In this document: positions 1 through 8,769 of the stretch, one piece after another
Layout of the letters: every line of letters begins with the position of its first letter
Position numbering within the stretch: the stretch's first letter is position 1
Source: Pedobacter sp. Leaf194
GTDB taxonomy: Bacteria; Bacteroidota; Bacteroidia; Sphingobacteriales; Sphingobacteriaceae
Assembly: GCF_001423945.1 (NCBI RefSeq)
Contig: NZ_LMPU01000011.1
Location: forward strand, 164,900-228,899
Direction: 5' to 3'
DNA: 64,000 nucleotides
Translations under genes and position numbers: made by a program
Notes under the pieces: generated by a model
Told to the model about the DNA's origin: nothing
Database searches by the model: none
What the model saw: the letters and a program-made list of their open reading frames with translations, nothing else

Positions 1-1
1 A

Positions 2-61
2 ATTGAATTCGGCGGTAAAACGGCTAACATCGTGTTAACTTTTTCTCCGGCGGTAAATTAG
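2..61 (+). CDS. 3' end of an unidentified gene (partial)
   Basis: An open frame enters from the left edge and stops at TAG 59-61 after 19 visible codons, ending in TANIVLTFSPAVN. An intrinsic terminator follows 24 bases later, which supports a real gene end. The hydrophobic, beta-like tail would suit a small beta-barrel or YceI-like protein, but the fragment is too short to assign. Confidence 0.55.
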   Translation: MEFGGKTANIVLTFSPAVN

Positions 62-84
62 AAATTAACAAAACAACTAATATT

Positions 85-114
85 AAAGCACTTCTGTACA
101 GAGGTGCTTTTTTT
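85..114 (+). terminator. Intrinsic terminator of the upstream partial gene
   Basis: Inverted repeat AAAGCACTTCTG / AGAGGTGCTTT with a short loop, followed by a run of T. It closes the partial gene ending at 61. The stretch 115-311 after it holds no convincing gene, only a random 29-codon frame from 115. Confidence 0.8.
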
Positions 115-311
115 ATGCCTAAAGATTCCGCTTCATCTAATCATATCCCTTACAAGTCTGGATATCCGGCAAATTTGAAGTCAACTGGACTATGCACCAG
201 ATGAAATTTAGAGTTTAAGGTTACCGAATCTCCGGCATCATGGCTGTTTGTTACAAGAAAATGATTTTCGAATCGCCTCAATGTCGTATTTTTGTGGAAA
301 ATAAATCAGGA

Positions 312-1505
312 ATGAATACAACTGAGCAGGTTGAAAAAATATTAGCTGATACATCATTATCAACTGAACTATTAAATATTGCGCACAAAGTCCTAAATAG
401 AAACAGAATTAGTTTTGACGAGGGTGTTTACCTCTACGAACACGCTGAGCTTGGTTATCTGGGCGTTTTAGCTAATTTCATCAGAGAGGAAAAGCATGGC
501 GATAAAACTTATTTCAATCGTAATTTCCACCTCGAACCTACAAACCTTTGTGTTTACGATTGTAAATTCTGCTCGTATTCGCGTTTAATTAAACAGAAGG
601 AAGAGGGTTGGGCTTTAACAATGGAGCAAATGCTCGATATTGTTAAAAAATATGATGATGAGCCTGTAACCGAAGTGCACATTGTTGGTGGCGTTTTGCC
701 CCAATACGATGTTGCTTTTTACTCAGCTTTATTTACTGCCATTAGAGAACATCGCCCTGGTTTACATGTAAAAGCCTTAACGCCTGTAGAATACCATTAT
801 ATTTTCAAAAAGGCTAAAATTGATTATGCTACTGGTATGAAATTGATGAAAGATGCAGGTTTACAATCTATGCCAGGCGGTGGTGCAGAAATTTTTCATC
901 CCGAAATTCGTGAACAGATTGCTAAAGATAAGTGTACGGGTGAACAATGGCTCGCGATACACGAAGAGTGGCATAATTTGGGTATGAGAAGTAACGCCAC
1001 AATGCTTTATGGTCATATTGAGCAGTTCTGGCATCGCGTAGATCATATGGAAAAACTAAGGACGCTTCAGGATAAAACCGGTGGTTTTCAGACCTTTATA
1101 CCGTTGAAATTCCGGAATCAACATAATCAGATGAGCAATGTACCAGAATCGTCTGTAATTGAAGACTTAAGAAATTATGCCATCGCCCGTATCTATATGG
1201 ATAATTTCGACCACATCAAAGCTTACTGGGCGATGATTAGTAGGGAAACTGCGCAATTATCGCTAAACTATGGTGTCGACGACATTGACGGCACATTAGA
1301 TGATACCACGAAAATTTATTCTATGGCTGGCGCCGAAGAGCAGACACCAGCGATGAGCACCCGCGAATTGGTTAACCTAATTAAGCAAGTTGGCCGTAAA
1401 GCGATAGAACGTGATACACTTTACAATGTAGTTACGGATTTTGAGCATGTTGTTTTTGAAGAAGAAAAGAAGCCTGCCTATTATAAGTTGCCCGTTGTAA
1501 ATTAA
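312..1505 (+). CDS. mqnE: Aminofutalosine synthase MqnE (radical SAM)
   Basis: Radical SAM enzyme of the futalosine route to menaquinone; it joins the MqnA product to adenosine, with SAM as radical source, to give aminofutalosine. The CX3CX2C iron-sulfur motif (CVYDCKFC, Cys80, Cys84, Cys87 counted from the chosen start) and the following SYSRL are plainly visible, and length (397 aa) fits the family. An upstream in-frame ATG at 240 would add 24 residues of unlikely sequence; ATG 312, preceded by AGGA, begins at the expected MNTTEQVE. mqnA lies two genes downstream on the same strand, which strengthens the assignment over other radical SAM families such as MqnC or CofH. Confidence 0.92.
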   Translation: MNTTEQVEKILADTSLSTELLNIAHKVLNRNRISFDEGVYLYEHAELGYLGVLANFIREEKHGDKTYFNRNFHLEPTNLCVYDCKFCSYSRLIKQKEEGWALTMEQMLDIVKKYDDEPVTEVHIVGGVLPQYDVAFYSALFTAIREHRPGLHVKALTPVEYHYIFKKAKIDYATGMKLMKDAGLQSMPGGGAEIFHPEIREQIAKDKCTGEQWLAIHEEWHNLGMRSNATMLYGHIEQFWHRVDHMEKLRTLQDKTGGFQTFIPLKFRNQHNQMSNVPESSVIEDLRNYAIARIYMDNFDHIKAYWAMISRETAQLSLNYGVDDIDGTLDDTTKIYSMAGAEEQTPAMSTRELVNLIKQVGRKAIERDTLYNVVTDFEHVVFEEEKKPAYYKLPVVN

Positions 1506-1588
1506 ATTGTGAATGGTGGGTTTTGTGACAGTTACGTTCGTAGCTATCCAAAATTTAATCCTTCTTAAATTCCAAATTCAATCATTAA

Positions 1589-2212
1589 ATGAAGCTTATC
1601 TATATTATCCGCCACGGCGAAACAGAACTGAACAGACAGGGAATAGTACAGGGTAGAGGCATAAATTCTGACTTAAATGATACGGGTAGAGCTCAGGCTG
1701 AAGCTTTTTATCAAAAATATAAAGACGTTTCCTTCGATAAAATTTACACTTCCGATTTGAAGAGGACGTGGCAAACCGTTCAGAAATTCATTGATTCAGG
1801 GATTCCCTGGGAAAAGCTTTCGGGTTTGGATGAATTGGCCTGGGGTGTTTGGGAAGGTAAACCAAATACTGAAGATTCAAGAGATGCTTTTCGTGATATG
1901 TTACAGGCGTGGCAGGATGGCGACTACACAGCTCATTTTGAAGGGGGCGAAAGCGTTAAGGATGTTTATGAGCGCCTAAAACAACCCATGGAAGTTTTGG
2001 CAGGCAGACCGCAGGAAGAAACAGTTTTACTTTGCATGCATGGCAGAGCAATGCGGGTTTTTCTTTGTCTTTTGCTTGGAAAGCCGTTAAATGAAATGAC
2101 TGAGTTTCCACATCAAAATACCGTTTTATATAAAATGGGCTTTGAGGATGGTAAATTTTCGGTTGTCGAATTTAATAGTGCTGTTCACCTCGACGGCTTA
2201 GTTACGGGATAA
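1589..2212 (+). CDS. Histidine phosphatase family protein
   Basis: Phosphoglycerate-mutase-like phosphatase of 207 aa. The RHGE motif sits at residues 8-11 (His9 is the expected phospho-acceptor), Glu82 in DELAWGVWEG fits the acid/base position, and His151 in CMHGRAM is the second catalytic His. It lies between mqnE and mqnA with gaps of 83 and 51 bases, so cotranscription is likely. Substrate cannot be read from sequence: relatives include alpha-ribazole phosphatases, cofactor-dependent mutases and broad sugar phosphatases. A role in menaquinone synthesis is suggested only by position. Confidence 0.88.
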   Translation: MKLIYIIRHGETELNRQGIVQGRGINSDLNDTGRAQAEAFYQKYKDVSFDKIYTSDLKRTWQTVQKFIDSGIPWEKLSGLDELAWGVWEGKPNTEDSRDAFRDMLQAWQDGDYTAHFEGGESVKDVYERLKQPMEVLAGRPQEETVLLCMHGRAMRVFLCLLLGKPLNEMTEFPHQNTVLYKMGFEDGKFSVVEFNSAVHLDGLVTG

Positions 2213-2263
2213 ACATTAGTGCCATAAATTGATGGCCTTAATTGAAAATAACAGTTTAATACA

Positions 2264-3004
2264 TTGGATAAAATTAAAATATCGGCTGTTGCTTACACCA
2301 ACACCAAAGCATTTATATACGGACTCGAACATTCGGATATCCGCAATAAAATAGATTTAAGTTTAGATATTCCATCAGATTGTGCTGCGAAAGTGATTAG
2401 TGGTGAAGTGGATATGGGCTTAATGCCTGTAGCTGCAATTGCAATGGTGCCAAATGCAAACATTGTTGCCGATTACTGTATAGGAAGTGATGGAGCAGTG
2501 AATTCTGTATTCATTTTTAGTGATGTGCCTGTTGAAGAAATCAGAAGCCTGAAATTGGACTCTCATTCCCGGACGTCGAACAACCTTGCCAAAGTGCTCC
2601 TAAAATTTTATTGGAAAAAGGAAGTCGATTTTACTACCGATCCATTAGCAAAAACGGATGCCATTGTATTAATTGGTGATAGAACTTTCGGTAAAAAGGA
2701 CGATTATGCATACGCATATGATATGGGTGAGGAATGGAAAAATTTTACCGGACTGCCTTTTATGTATGCTGCATGGGTGGCGAACAAAGACATTTCTCCC
2801 GAATTTAAGGCTGAGTTTAACGCGGCAATGAAACTTGGTTTAGCACACAGACAAGATGTATTAAAAGCCTTGAAACCAACTGAAAACTTTGATTTAGAGG
2901 ATTATTTGTATAACAAGCTTCAATTCGAAGTTACCGAAGAGAGGACTAAGGCATTAAAGATGTTTTTAGCTTATATCGATCAGCTTGAACCAACAACGGT
3001 TTAA
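2264..3004 (+). CDS. mqnA: Chorismate dehydratase MqnA (menaquinone biosynthesis)
   Basis: First enzyme of the futalosine pathway, converting chorismate to 3-enolpyruvylbenzoate. The 246-aa protein has the periplasmic-binding-protein-like fold signature: KISAVAYTNTKAF at the start, DIPSDCAAK and GEVDMGLMPVAAI in the first lobe, and DSHSRTSNNLAKVLL in the second. The start codon is TTG at 2264; no ATG nearby would keep the conserved first strand. Together with mqnE this shows that the organism makes menaquinone by the futalosine route; mqnB/mqnD and the other genes are not in this window. Confidence 0.9.
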   Translation: MDKIKISAVAYTNTKAFIYGLEHSDIRNKIDLSLDIPSDCAAKVISGEVDMGLMPVAAIAMVPNANIVADYCIGSDGAVNSVFIFSDVPVEEIRSLKLDSHSRTSNNLAKVLLKFYWKKEVDFTTDPLAKTDAIVLIGDRTFGKKDDYAYAYDMGEEWKNFTGLPFMYAAWVANKDISPEFKAEFNAAMKLGLAHRQDVLKALKPTENFDLEDYLYNKLQFEVTEERTKALKMFLAYIDQLEPTTV

Positions 3005-3007
3005 AAT

Positions 3008-3040
3008 AAAAAAGGCAATTTTTTCAAATTGCCTTTTTTC
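3008..3040. terminator. Bidirectional terminator between mqnA and the hpf-like gene
   Basis: AAAAGGCAATTT / AAATTGCCTTTT hairpin with T-runs on both strands, in the 40-base gap between two convergent genes. Confidence 0.85.
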
Positions 3041-3044
3041 TGTT

Positions 3045-3359
3045 TTAGTGTGATTTCAGTTTTCCTGCTATCGTTTCCAGCTTACTTTTTAATTTTGTTA
3101 GTGCACCGGCAATCGCTAGGTCGTAATTATTACCAAAGTTGGTAACTGCTACCGGTTCTTTACCCGAAATACGGGCCTCTAATAAACAACGCTTATCTTC
3201 CAAGCCATCTTTGCTGCCATTCTCATCAGACAGGTGCACTTCTAAACGGCTGATTAAATCATCAAACCTGCTTAAAGCATCATTAATCTGACTTTGAATT
3301 TTGTCTTCGTATTCCTGGTGTATTGTTAGATTTTTGTCGGTATTAAGTTGAATCGTCAT
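3045..3359 (-). CDS. HPF/RaiA-family ribosome-associated protein
   Basis: A 104-aa protein resembling the short hibernation-promoting factor/YfiA fold: an N-terminal strand (MTIQLNTDKNLTIHQEYEDKIQSQIN), a helix, RLEVHLSDENG, and a basic C-terminal helix (ALTKLKSKLETIAGKLKSH). Family members bind the 30S subunit in stationary phase and inactivate ribosomes. No long C-terminal dimerisation domain is present, so it would be a short form. Similarity is moderate and the assignment rests on the overall pattern rather than invariant residues. Confidence 0.7.
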   Translation of the reverse strand: MTIQLNTDKNLTIHQEYEDKIQSQINDALSRFDDLISRLEVHLSDENGSKDGLEDKRCLLEARISGKEPVAVTNFGNNYDLAIAGALTKLKSKLETIAGKLKSH

Positions 3360-3670
3360 AATAAAAGATATTAGGTTAAATTATATTAGATTAACAGTTG
3401 AGATGCAGAAACGTTTTTGTTTTAGCATTAAATTTAGTAACCCTCTGCATACGAGCATACTTTGTTCATAAACCTGATAGGAACGAGCACGAAGTGAAAC
3501 GAAGTAAAGTGAATAGCAGGACTGCAGTATCCGAAAAGTAGAGAACTGTTCATTTACTAAGCATAACAACTAACTGATTTACTGAAAAACATTTTTTCAA
3601 CTTTTCAACAAAACAGCTGTAGAATGCGTAATCGTGCTATCTTTATAGCTTTTGCAAATTAATTTCAGTT
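3360..3670. other. Intergenic region upstream of mutS
   Basis: 311 bases between divergent genes. No gene is credible. Around 3480-3530 there is an imperfectly repetitive block (ACGAAGTGAA, ACGAAGTAAAGTGAA) followed by GCAGGACTGCAGT, which contains a small CTGCAG-centred palindrome. TATCTTTA at about 3638 is one base off the Bacteroidota -7 element TAnnTTTG and may belong to the mutS promoter. Confidence 0.4.
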
Positions 3671-6283
3671 TTGGCTAAAGATACGAACAAAGAAACGCCG
3701 TTAATGCAGCAATACAACGCAATTAAAGCGAAGTATCCGGGTGCGCTTTTACTTTTCAGGGTTGGAGACTTTTACGAAACCTTTGGTGAGGATGCCATAA
3801 AAACAGCACAGATATTAGGCATTGTGCTAACCAGACGCGGCACCGGCCCAAACGGTGGTGCGCTTGAACTTGCAGGTTTTCCGCATCATTCTTTAGATAA
3901 TTATTTATCGAAATTGGTTAGGGCAGGGCAGCGTGTAGCCATTTGCGACCAGCTAGAAGACCCGAAAACAACTAAAACTATTGTTAAACGTGGCGTTACT
4001 GAACTTGTTACGCCGGGTGTTGCGTATGGCGACAACATTATTAATCAAAAATCAAACAACTACTTAGCCTCAGTTTTTTTCGATAAAACGCAAATTGGCG
4101 TTTCATTTTTAGACATTTCTACAGGCGAGTTTATGATTGCCCAGGGCAACAGCGATTATATTGATAAGCTTTTGCAAGGTTTCAAACCATCGGAGGTGCT
4201 GTTTCAGAAAGCCAAGCGACAGACATTTTTAGAACAGTTTGGCGATAGGTTTTATACTTTTGGTTTAGACGAATGGCCATATACTTCGGATTATGCAGAG
4301 GAAACGTTAACCAAACATTTTGATGTTGCCTCGTTGAAAGGTTTTGGAATTGAGCGCCTGCAAAGTGCGATTGTTGCCGCAGGCGTGGCTTTGCATTATC
4401 TGGGTGAAACCGAACACCGAAATTTACAGCACATTACCTCAATTAGCAGAATCGAAGAAGACCGATACATGTGGTTGGATCGCTTTACGATTCGCAATTT
4501 AGAGTTGGTGAGTTCTGCAAATGATAATGCGGTAACGCTTTTTGATATTCTCGACCACACTTGCACACCCATGGGCGCCAGGTTACTCCAAAAGTGGATT
4601 ATTATGCCACTTAAGGAACTCAAACCTATTGAGGAACGCCTGGGGATGGTCGATTTTTTTGTAAAAAACGAAGAAATCCGGCAACAGTTTTTGACCCACA
4701 TTAAACAAATTGGCGATATAGAGCGGTTGATTTCAAAAGTAGGTTTACAACGCGTAGGACCCAGAGAATTGGTTGCTTTAAAAAGAGCATTAGTACATAT
4801 TGAGGCTGTTAAAAACCTTGCTGCAAGTTCAAAAAATCCTTTTCTTGTTAAAATTGCAGATCAGCTTAACCCTTGTTTGGCCATTCGCGAAAGAATTGAA
4901 CGCGAACTGCAAGCTGAGCCACCGGCTTTGTTAACTAAAGGCAACGTAATTAATGACGGTATCGACGAAGATTTAGATCGATTGCGGAAAATTGCTTTTG
5001 GTGGTAAAGATTACCTGGTTCAAATTCAAAAACGTGAAGCAGAGACGACGGGGATTCCATCTTTGAAAATCTCTTTTAATAATGTGTTTGGCTACTACCT
5101 GGAGGTTACGCATACGCACAAAGACAAGGTTCCTGATGGGTGGATTCGGAAGCAAACTTTGGTTAACGCCGAACGCTATATCACACCCGAACTTAAAGAA
5201 TATGAAGAGCAGATATTAGGCGCTGAAGAAAAAATTCAGGCCATAGAAATCCGCTTGTATAATGAATTGATGTACGAAACGGCAAGTTATATCAAGCCAA
5301 TTCAGCTGGATTCATTTTTGATTGCCCAACTTGATTGTTTGTTGTGTTTTGCTCAGCTTGCAGAGAAAAATCATTACGTTAAGCCGAGCTTAAATAAAGA
5401 AAAAGTTCTTGATATTAAGGGGGGTCGCCACCCGGTTATTGAGAAGCAATTGCCTGTGGGTCAGGAATATATCACCAATAATGTATATCTGGATACGGAT
5501 TCGCAACAAATAATTATGATAACTGGGCCGAACATGGCTGGTAAGTCGGCGATTTTGAGGCAAACTGCTTTAATAGTTTTGATGGCTCAAATGGGCTGTT
5601 TTGTTCCTGCCAAGGCTGCTGATGTAGGTTTAGTTGATAAAATCTTTACTCGTGTGGGCGCCTCAGATAATATTTCATCTGGCGAGAGTACCTTTATGGT
5701 TGAGATGAATGAAACGGCCAGTATATTGAACAATATTTCAGACAATAGTTTGATTTTATTAGATGAAATTGGTCGCGGAACGAGCACTTATGACGGGATT
5801 TCAATTGCCTGGGCCATTGCCGAATTTTTGCACCAACACCCAACTTCCCGGCCGAAAACGTTGTTTGCAACACACTATCACGAGTTGAACGAGTTGGCTA
5901 ATACCATGCCCCGTATCAAAAATTTCAATGTTTCTGTGAAGGAAATGACTAACAAGGTTATTTTTTTAAGGAAATTAATTCCTGGCGGAAGTGAACATAG
6001 TTTCGGGATTCACGTAGCAAAAATGGCTGGTATGCCACCAAAATTAATCGGCAGGGCGAACGAGATTTTAAAGAAGCTGGAAATTGACAGGACTGAGGGA
6101 CAAAGTATTAAAGACAGCATAAAAAAAGTTCAGAATCAGGCCTACCAGTTGCAAATGTTCGCGATTGATGACCCGGTTTTAGTTAAAATTAGAGACACGT
6201 TGAACAACCTTGACGTAAATGCGCTGACACCGGTTGAAGCATTGCTGAAGCTGGATGAAATACAACGCCTGATAAAGAATTAA
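3671..6283 (+). CDS. mutS: DNA mismatch repair protein MutS
   Basis: Mismatch-recognition ATPase of 870 aa, the usual MutS1 length. The mismatch-contacting F-Y-E is at residues 34-36 in VGDFYETFGEDA, the Walker A GPNMAGKS is at 619-626, and the Walker B LILLDEIGRGTS is near 693-704, followed by the ATHYHEL switch region. The start is TTG at 3671: it gives MAKDTNKETPLMQQY, matching the known N-terminus, whereas the next ATG at residue 12 would trim the leading segment. MutL is not in the window. The C-terminal helix-turn-helix dimer region (NALTPVEALLKLDEIQRL) is complete. Confidence 0.97.
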   Translation: MAKDTNKETPLMQQYNAIKAKYPGALLLFRVGDFYETFGEDAIKTAQILGIVLTRRGTGPNGGALELAGFPHHSLDNYLSKLVRAGQRVAICDQLEDPKTTKTIVKRGVTELVTPGVAYGDNIINQKSNNYLASVFFDKTQIGVSFLDISTGEFMIAQGNSDYIDKLLQGFKPSEVLFQKAKRQTFLEQFGDRFYTFGLDEWPYTSDYAEETLTKHFDVASLKGFGIERLQSAIVAAGVALHYLGETEHRNLQHITSISRIEEDRYMWLDRFTIRNLELVSSANDNAVTLFDILDHTCTPMGARLLQKWIIMPLKELKPIEERLGMVDFFVKNEEIRQQFLTHIKQIGDIERLISKVGLQRVGPRELVALKRALVHIEAVKNLAASSKNPFLVKIADQLNPCLAIRERIERELQAEPPALLTKGNVINDGIDEDLDRLRKIAFGGKDYLVQIQKREAETTGIPSLKISFNNVFGYYLEVTHTHKDKVPDGWIRKQTLVNAERYITPELKEYEEQILGAEEKIQAIEIRLYNELMYETASYIKPIQLDSFLIAQLDCLLCFAQLAEKNHYVKPSLNKEKVLDIKGGRHPVIEKQLPVGQEYITNNVYLDTDSQQIIMITGPNMAGKSAILRQTALIVLMAQMGCFVPAKAADVGLVDKIFTRVGASDNISSGESTFMVEMNETASILNNISDNSLILLDEIGRGTSTYDGISIAWAIAEFLHQHPTSRPKTLFATHYHELNELANTMPRIKNFNVSVKEMTNKVIFLRKLIPGGSEHSFGIHVAKMAGMPPKLIGRANEILKKLEIDRTEGQSIKDSIKKVQNQAYQLQMFAIDDPVLVKIRDTLNNLDVNALTPVEALLKLDEIQRLIKN

Positions 6284-6373
6284 CCCTTTCATAAACAGTA
6301 TGGAAGGAATTGGCAAAGAACTGAAATGCCCTCATTTTGTTCATCGTTAAGCGGGTATTTAAAAATTAAAGAG

Positions 6374-6871
6374 ATGATAAAAACGAAATATTCTTTCTGG
6401 CTGGTTTTGCTTCTTTCACTGGTATTAACAGCCTGTGGTTCTAAGAAACTTGCCGTAAAAAGTGATTCAAAAGCTTCTAAGGCAGCCGATGCTATGGCAA
6501 ACCTCAAAAGTCAGCAGCTTTACAGATTTATTACCGAATGGACTGGCGTAAAATATCGTTTTGGAGGCTTGGATAAAAGTGGTGTTGATTGTTCCGGCTT
6601 TGCATTTTTGTTGGAAAAGGAAATTTATGGTGTAAGCTTACCACGAATTTCCCGCGACCAGGCTAATTTTGCAAGAAAGAAGAGCTACGGCGCTTTGCAG
6701 GAAGGAGATTTAGTGTTCTTTTCTTTTGGTGGTAACGATGTAGACCATGTTGGGGTTTACCTTAATAATGGTTTTTTTGTTCACGCGAGCACAACCCGTG
6801 GTGTAATTGTTGATGATTTAAATCTACCCGCATATCAAAAAGTGCTGGTAAAATCCGGCTCTGTTAATTAA
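6374..6871 (+). CDS. NlpC/P60 family cell-wall peptidase lipoprotein
   Basis: 165-aa predicted lipoprotein. From ATG 6374 the signal ends in a lipobox LTAC with Cys21; an upstream ATG at 6326 would put 16 extra residues before the signal and is rejected. The NlpC/P60 domain follows: Cys73 in VDCSGFAF, His125 in DHVGVY and His137 in FFVHAS form the expected Cys-His-His triad. Such enzymes cut peptidoglycan stem peptides (gamma-D-Glu-diaminopimelate bonds). Single-domain, without SH3 or LysM repeats. Confidence 0.88.
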   Translation: MIKTKYSFWLVLLLSLVLTACGSKKLAVKSDSKASKAADAMANLKSQQLYRFITEWTGVKYRFGGLDKSGVDCSGFAFLLEKEIYGVSLPRISRDQANFARKKSYGALQEGDLVFFSFGGNDVDHVGVYLNNGFFVHASTTRGVIVDDLNLPAYQKVLVKSGSVN

Positions 6872-6975
6872 CTAAGCTGTTATGCGGAATGCGCTTAACT
6901 GCTTGTTTATTGTTCCTTTTGCCAACACAATATCTCCAATCAGGTTTTAAGCTAACAAACTAAACTCGGTAAATT

Positions 6976-7443
6976 ATGCGTATCTCTTTTATAATTTCCT
7001 TATTTATAATTACTTACTCTGCAAACGCACAGGTTAAACTACTTACGCTTGATGAGTTAGATAATCGTTTTGCAAAGGGAAAGGATACAACTTACATCGT
7101 AAATTTTTGGGCTACCTGGTGTTCGCCATGTGTGGCAGAATTGCCAAATTTTGAAAAAATCCGGGTGGCACATGCTAAACAACCCGTTAAAGTTTTGCTG
7201 ATTAGCCTCGATTTTAAATCTAAACTGCAGAAAGAAGTTAATCCGTTTGTTGCTAAAAATGGCATTAAAACAGAAGTTTTTCTTTTAAACGAGCCAGACC
7301 AGCAAAAATACATAGAACGAATAGAGGGCAAATGGTCTGGTGCTATACCGGCTACTTTGTTTGTAAAAAAGAAGGTAAGGCGATTTTACGAAAAGGAATT
7401 CACAGAAACCGAACTTAAAAATGCGCTGTTAAACCTAAAATAG
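6976..7443 (+). CDS. TlpA-like thioredoxin-fold protein, exported
   Basis: 155 aa with an N-terminal signal (FIISLFIITYSANAQ) and a thioredoxin active site WATWCSPC (Cys49, Cys52), then the cis-Pro region GAIPATLF. The TlpA/ResA type acts outside the cytoplasmic membrane as a thiol reductant, for example in cytochrome c maturation or envelope redox control. It stands alone; no redox partner is adjacent. The compact size lacks the N-terminal extension found in many Bacteroidota TlpA proteins. Confidence 0.85.
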   Translation: MRISFIISLFIITYSANAQVKLLTLDELDNRFAKGKDTTYIVNFWATWCSPCVAELPNFEKIRVAHAKQPVKVLLISLDFKSKLQKEVNPFVAKNGIKTEVFLLNEPDQQKYIERIEGKWSGAIPATLFVKKKVRRFYEKEFTETELKNALLNLK

Positions 7444-7554
7444 ACATCATTAAGCACTTGTTTTTAATTGGTTTATCCTGAATGCAGTATTAGTTAAAGC
7501 ACAAACTAAGAGTTGTAATCTTTGCGATTTTGTTAGTGATTTTCCTCAAAAACA

Positions 7555-7704
7555 TTGACTCAAAAATGGTTTCGCTTTCAAATTATAAAAGTGCAAAAGG
7601 CCGACAGTCAGGAACAGATTAACGATGTGCAGAATGCAATAAGCGATTTATCTGCAACAAAAAAACATCAGCTGCATCAAATAAGGCGGTCGGTTGTAGC
7701 ATAA
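7555..7704 (+). CDS. Possible small protein, 49 aa
   Basis: A 49-codon frame beginning at TTG 7555 reads (M)TQKWFRFQIIKVQKADSQE... and ends ...HQIRRSVVA at TAA 7702-7704. It is rich in Lys, Gln and Ile and looks like a short amphipathic strand-helix. A hairpin terminator begins seven bases after the stop, which makes translation plausible. There is no obvious ribosome binding site and I recognise no family. The remaining gap 7444-7554 and 7741-7836 shows nothing else. Confidence 0.35.
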   Translation: MTQKWFRFQIIKVQKADSQEQINDVQNAISDLSATKKHQLHQIRRSVVA

Positions 7705-7710
7705 AATGGA

Positions 7711-7737
7711 AAAAGGGATAATCGCTCATCCCTTTTC
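7711..7737 (+). terminator. Hairpin terminator after the small open frame
   Basis: AAAAGGGAT / ATCCCTTTT stem of nine pairs with an eight-base loop. It could serve the small frame ending at 7704 or the tlpA-like gene upstream. Confidence 0.6.
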
Positions 7738-7836
7738 ATTAAGAAAACTGTCGTAATTTCGTTTAGTACCGTTTCAATTATGGCATTTGCTACTTTCGCG
7801 CTACTTAATATGAGCGATGTACACTTTTAATGGGCC

Positions 7837-8676
7837 TTAACTGAAATTTGTCGCGGTGGCAAGGGCTTTCCAGCTTTCCATGTCTCTTTGCACATCGGCA
7901 ATTTTTGCGTTTGCAAGCTCATAAGCATCCGGCCCAAGAAAAAGATGTAGCGGCGCATTATTGCTTTCCGCAACGGAAATAATCACATCACTGGCTTTCT
8001 CCGGGTCGCCGGGTTGTTGGTTGTTGATGTCGTTTTGGTGCGCAGCCTGCGAATCACGAACTTCCTTGTATGCATCAATCGGGTTTTTAGGAACTGCCAA
8101 GGAGTCTGGATTTAAAAACGATGTTCTAAAATAGCCAGGCTCCACAACTGTAGCTTTAATTCCGAGCGGTTTTACTTCTGCAGCCAGCGATTCTGTGAAG
8201 CCTGCAACAGCAAACTTGGTAGCGCAATAGATTCCAAAACCTGGAAAGTTGCCAGAAAAACCGCCAATAGACGAGATATTAAAAATGTGGCCAGACTGCT
8301 GTTTCCTCATTTGTGGCAGCACTTTTCTTATTACATTTAGCGAGCCGAAAACGTTCACATCAAAATTCTGGCGAGATTCCTGGTCGCTTAGTTCTTCTAA
8401 AGCGCCAAGCATGCCGTAACCGGCATTATTTACAACGAAATCTAACTGTCCAAATTTGCTAATCGTTTGTCCTACAGCTTTTTCAACGCTTTCCTCGCTC
8501 ATCAAATCAACAGATAAGGGGAGGAAGTTGCTAAACGAGCCGACAGCTTTTGATAAGTCTTCTACGTTTCTCGATGTTGCAGCAACATCATAACCTTTAC
8601 TCAATAATTTTTTTACCAAGGTTAGTCCCAGGCCTTTTGATGCCCCGGTAACGAACCAAACTTTTTTATTTTCCAT
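7837..8676 (-). CDS. Short-chain dehydrogenase/reductase (copy 1)
   Basis: 280-aa classical SDR. The NAD(P) motif TGASKGLG is at residues 10-17, NNAGYG follows, then the ISS serine and the YCATK Tyr/Lys pair. The start is taken at 8676 (MENKKVWFVTG), since the in-frame extension to 8748 adds 24 residues before the first Rossmann strand with no family match. It closely resembles the next gene downstream in coordinates (8770-9603), including the unusual C-terminal part with GDPEKA and LHLFLGPDAYE. Substrate unknown. Confidence 0.9.
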   Translation of the reverse strand: MENKKVWFVTGASKGLGLTLVKKLLSKGYDVAATSRNVEDLSKAVGSFSNFLPLSVDLMSEESVEKAVGQTISKFGQLDFVVNNAGYGMLGALEELSDQESRQNFDVNVFGSLNVIRKVLPQMRKQQSGHIFNISSIGGFSGNFPGFGIYCATKFAVAGFTESLAAEVKPLGIKATVVEPGYFRTSFLNPDSLAVPKNPIDAYKEVRDSQAAHQNDINNQQPGDPEKASDVIISVAESNNAPLHLFLGPDAYELANAKIADVQRDMESWKALATATNFS

Positions 8677-8769
8677 GATTCTTGTTTCTAAATTGTGAAT
8701 TTTCAATCTTGCCACGCACAAAAAGGGCATTTGCGGCGAGGATTGCATTAGGTTTATACTGATAATCTT

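Noticed and set aside
3381..3569. 62-codon minus-strand frame upstream of mutS
   Set aside because: Composition is random and lies over the repetitive intergenic block; no ribosome site or family.
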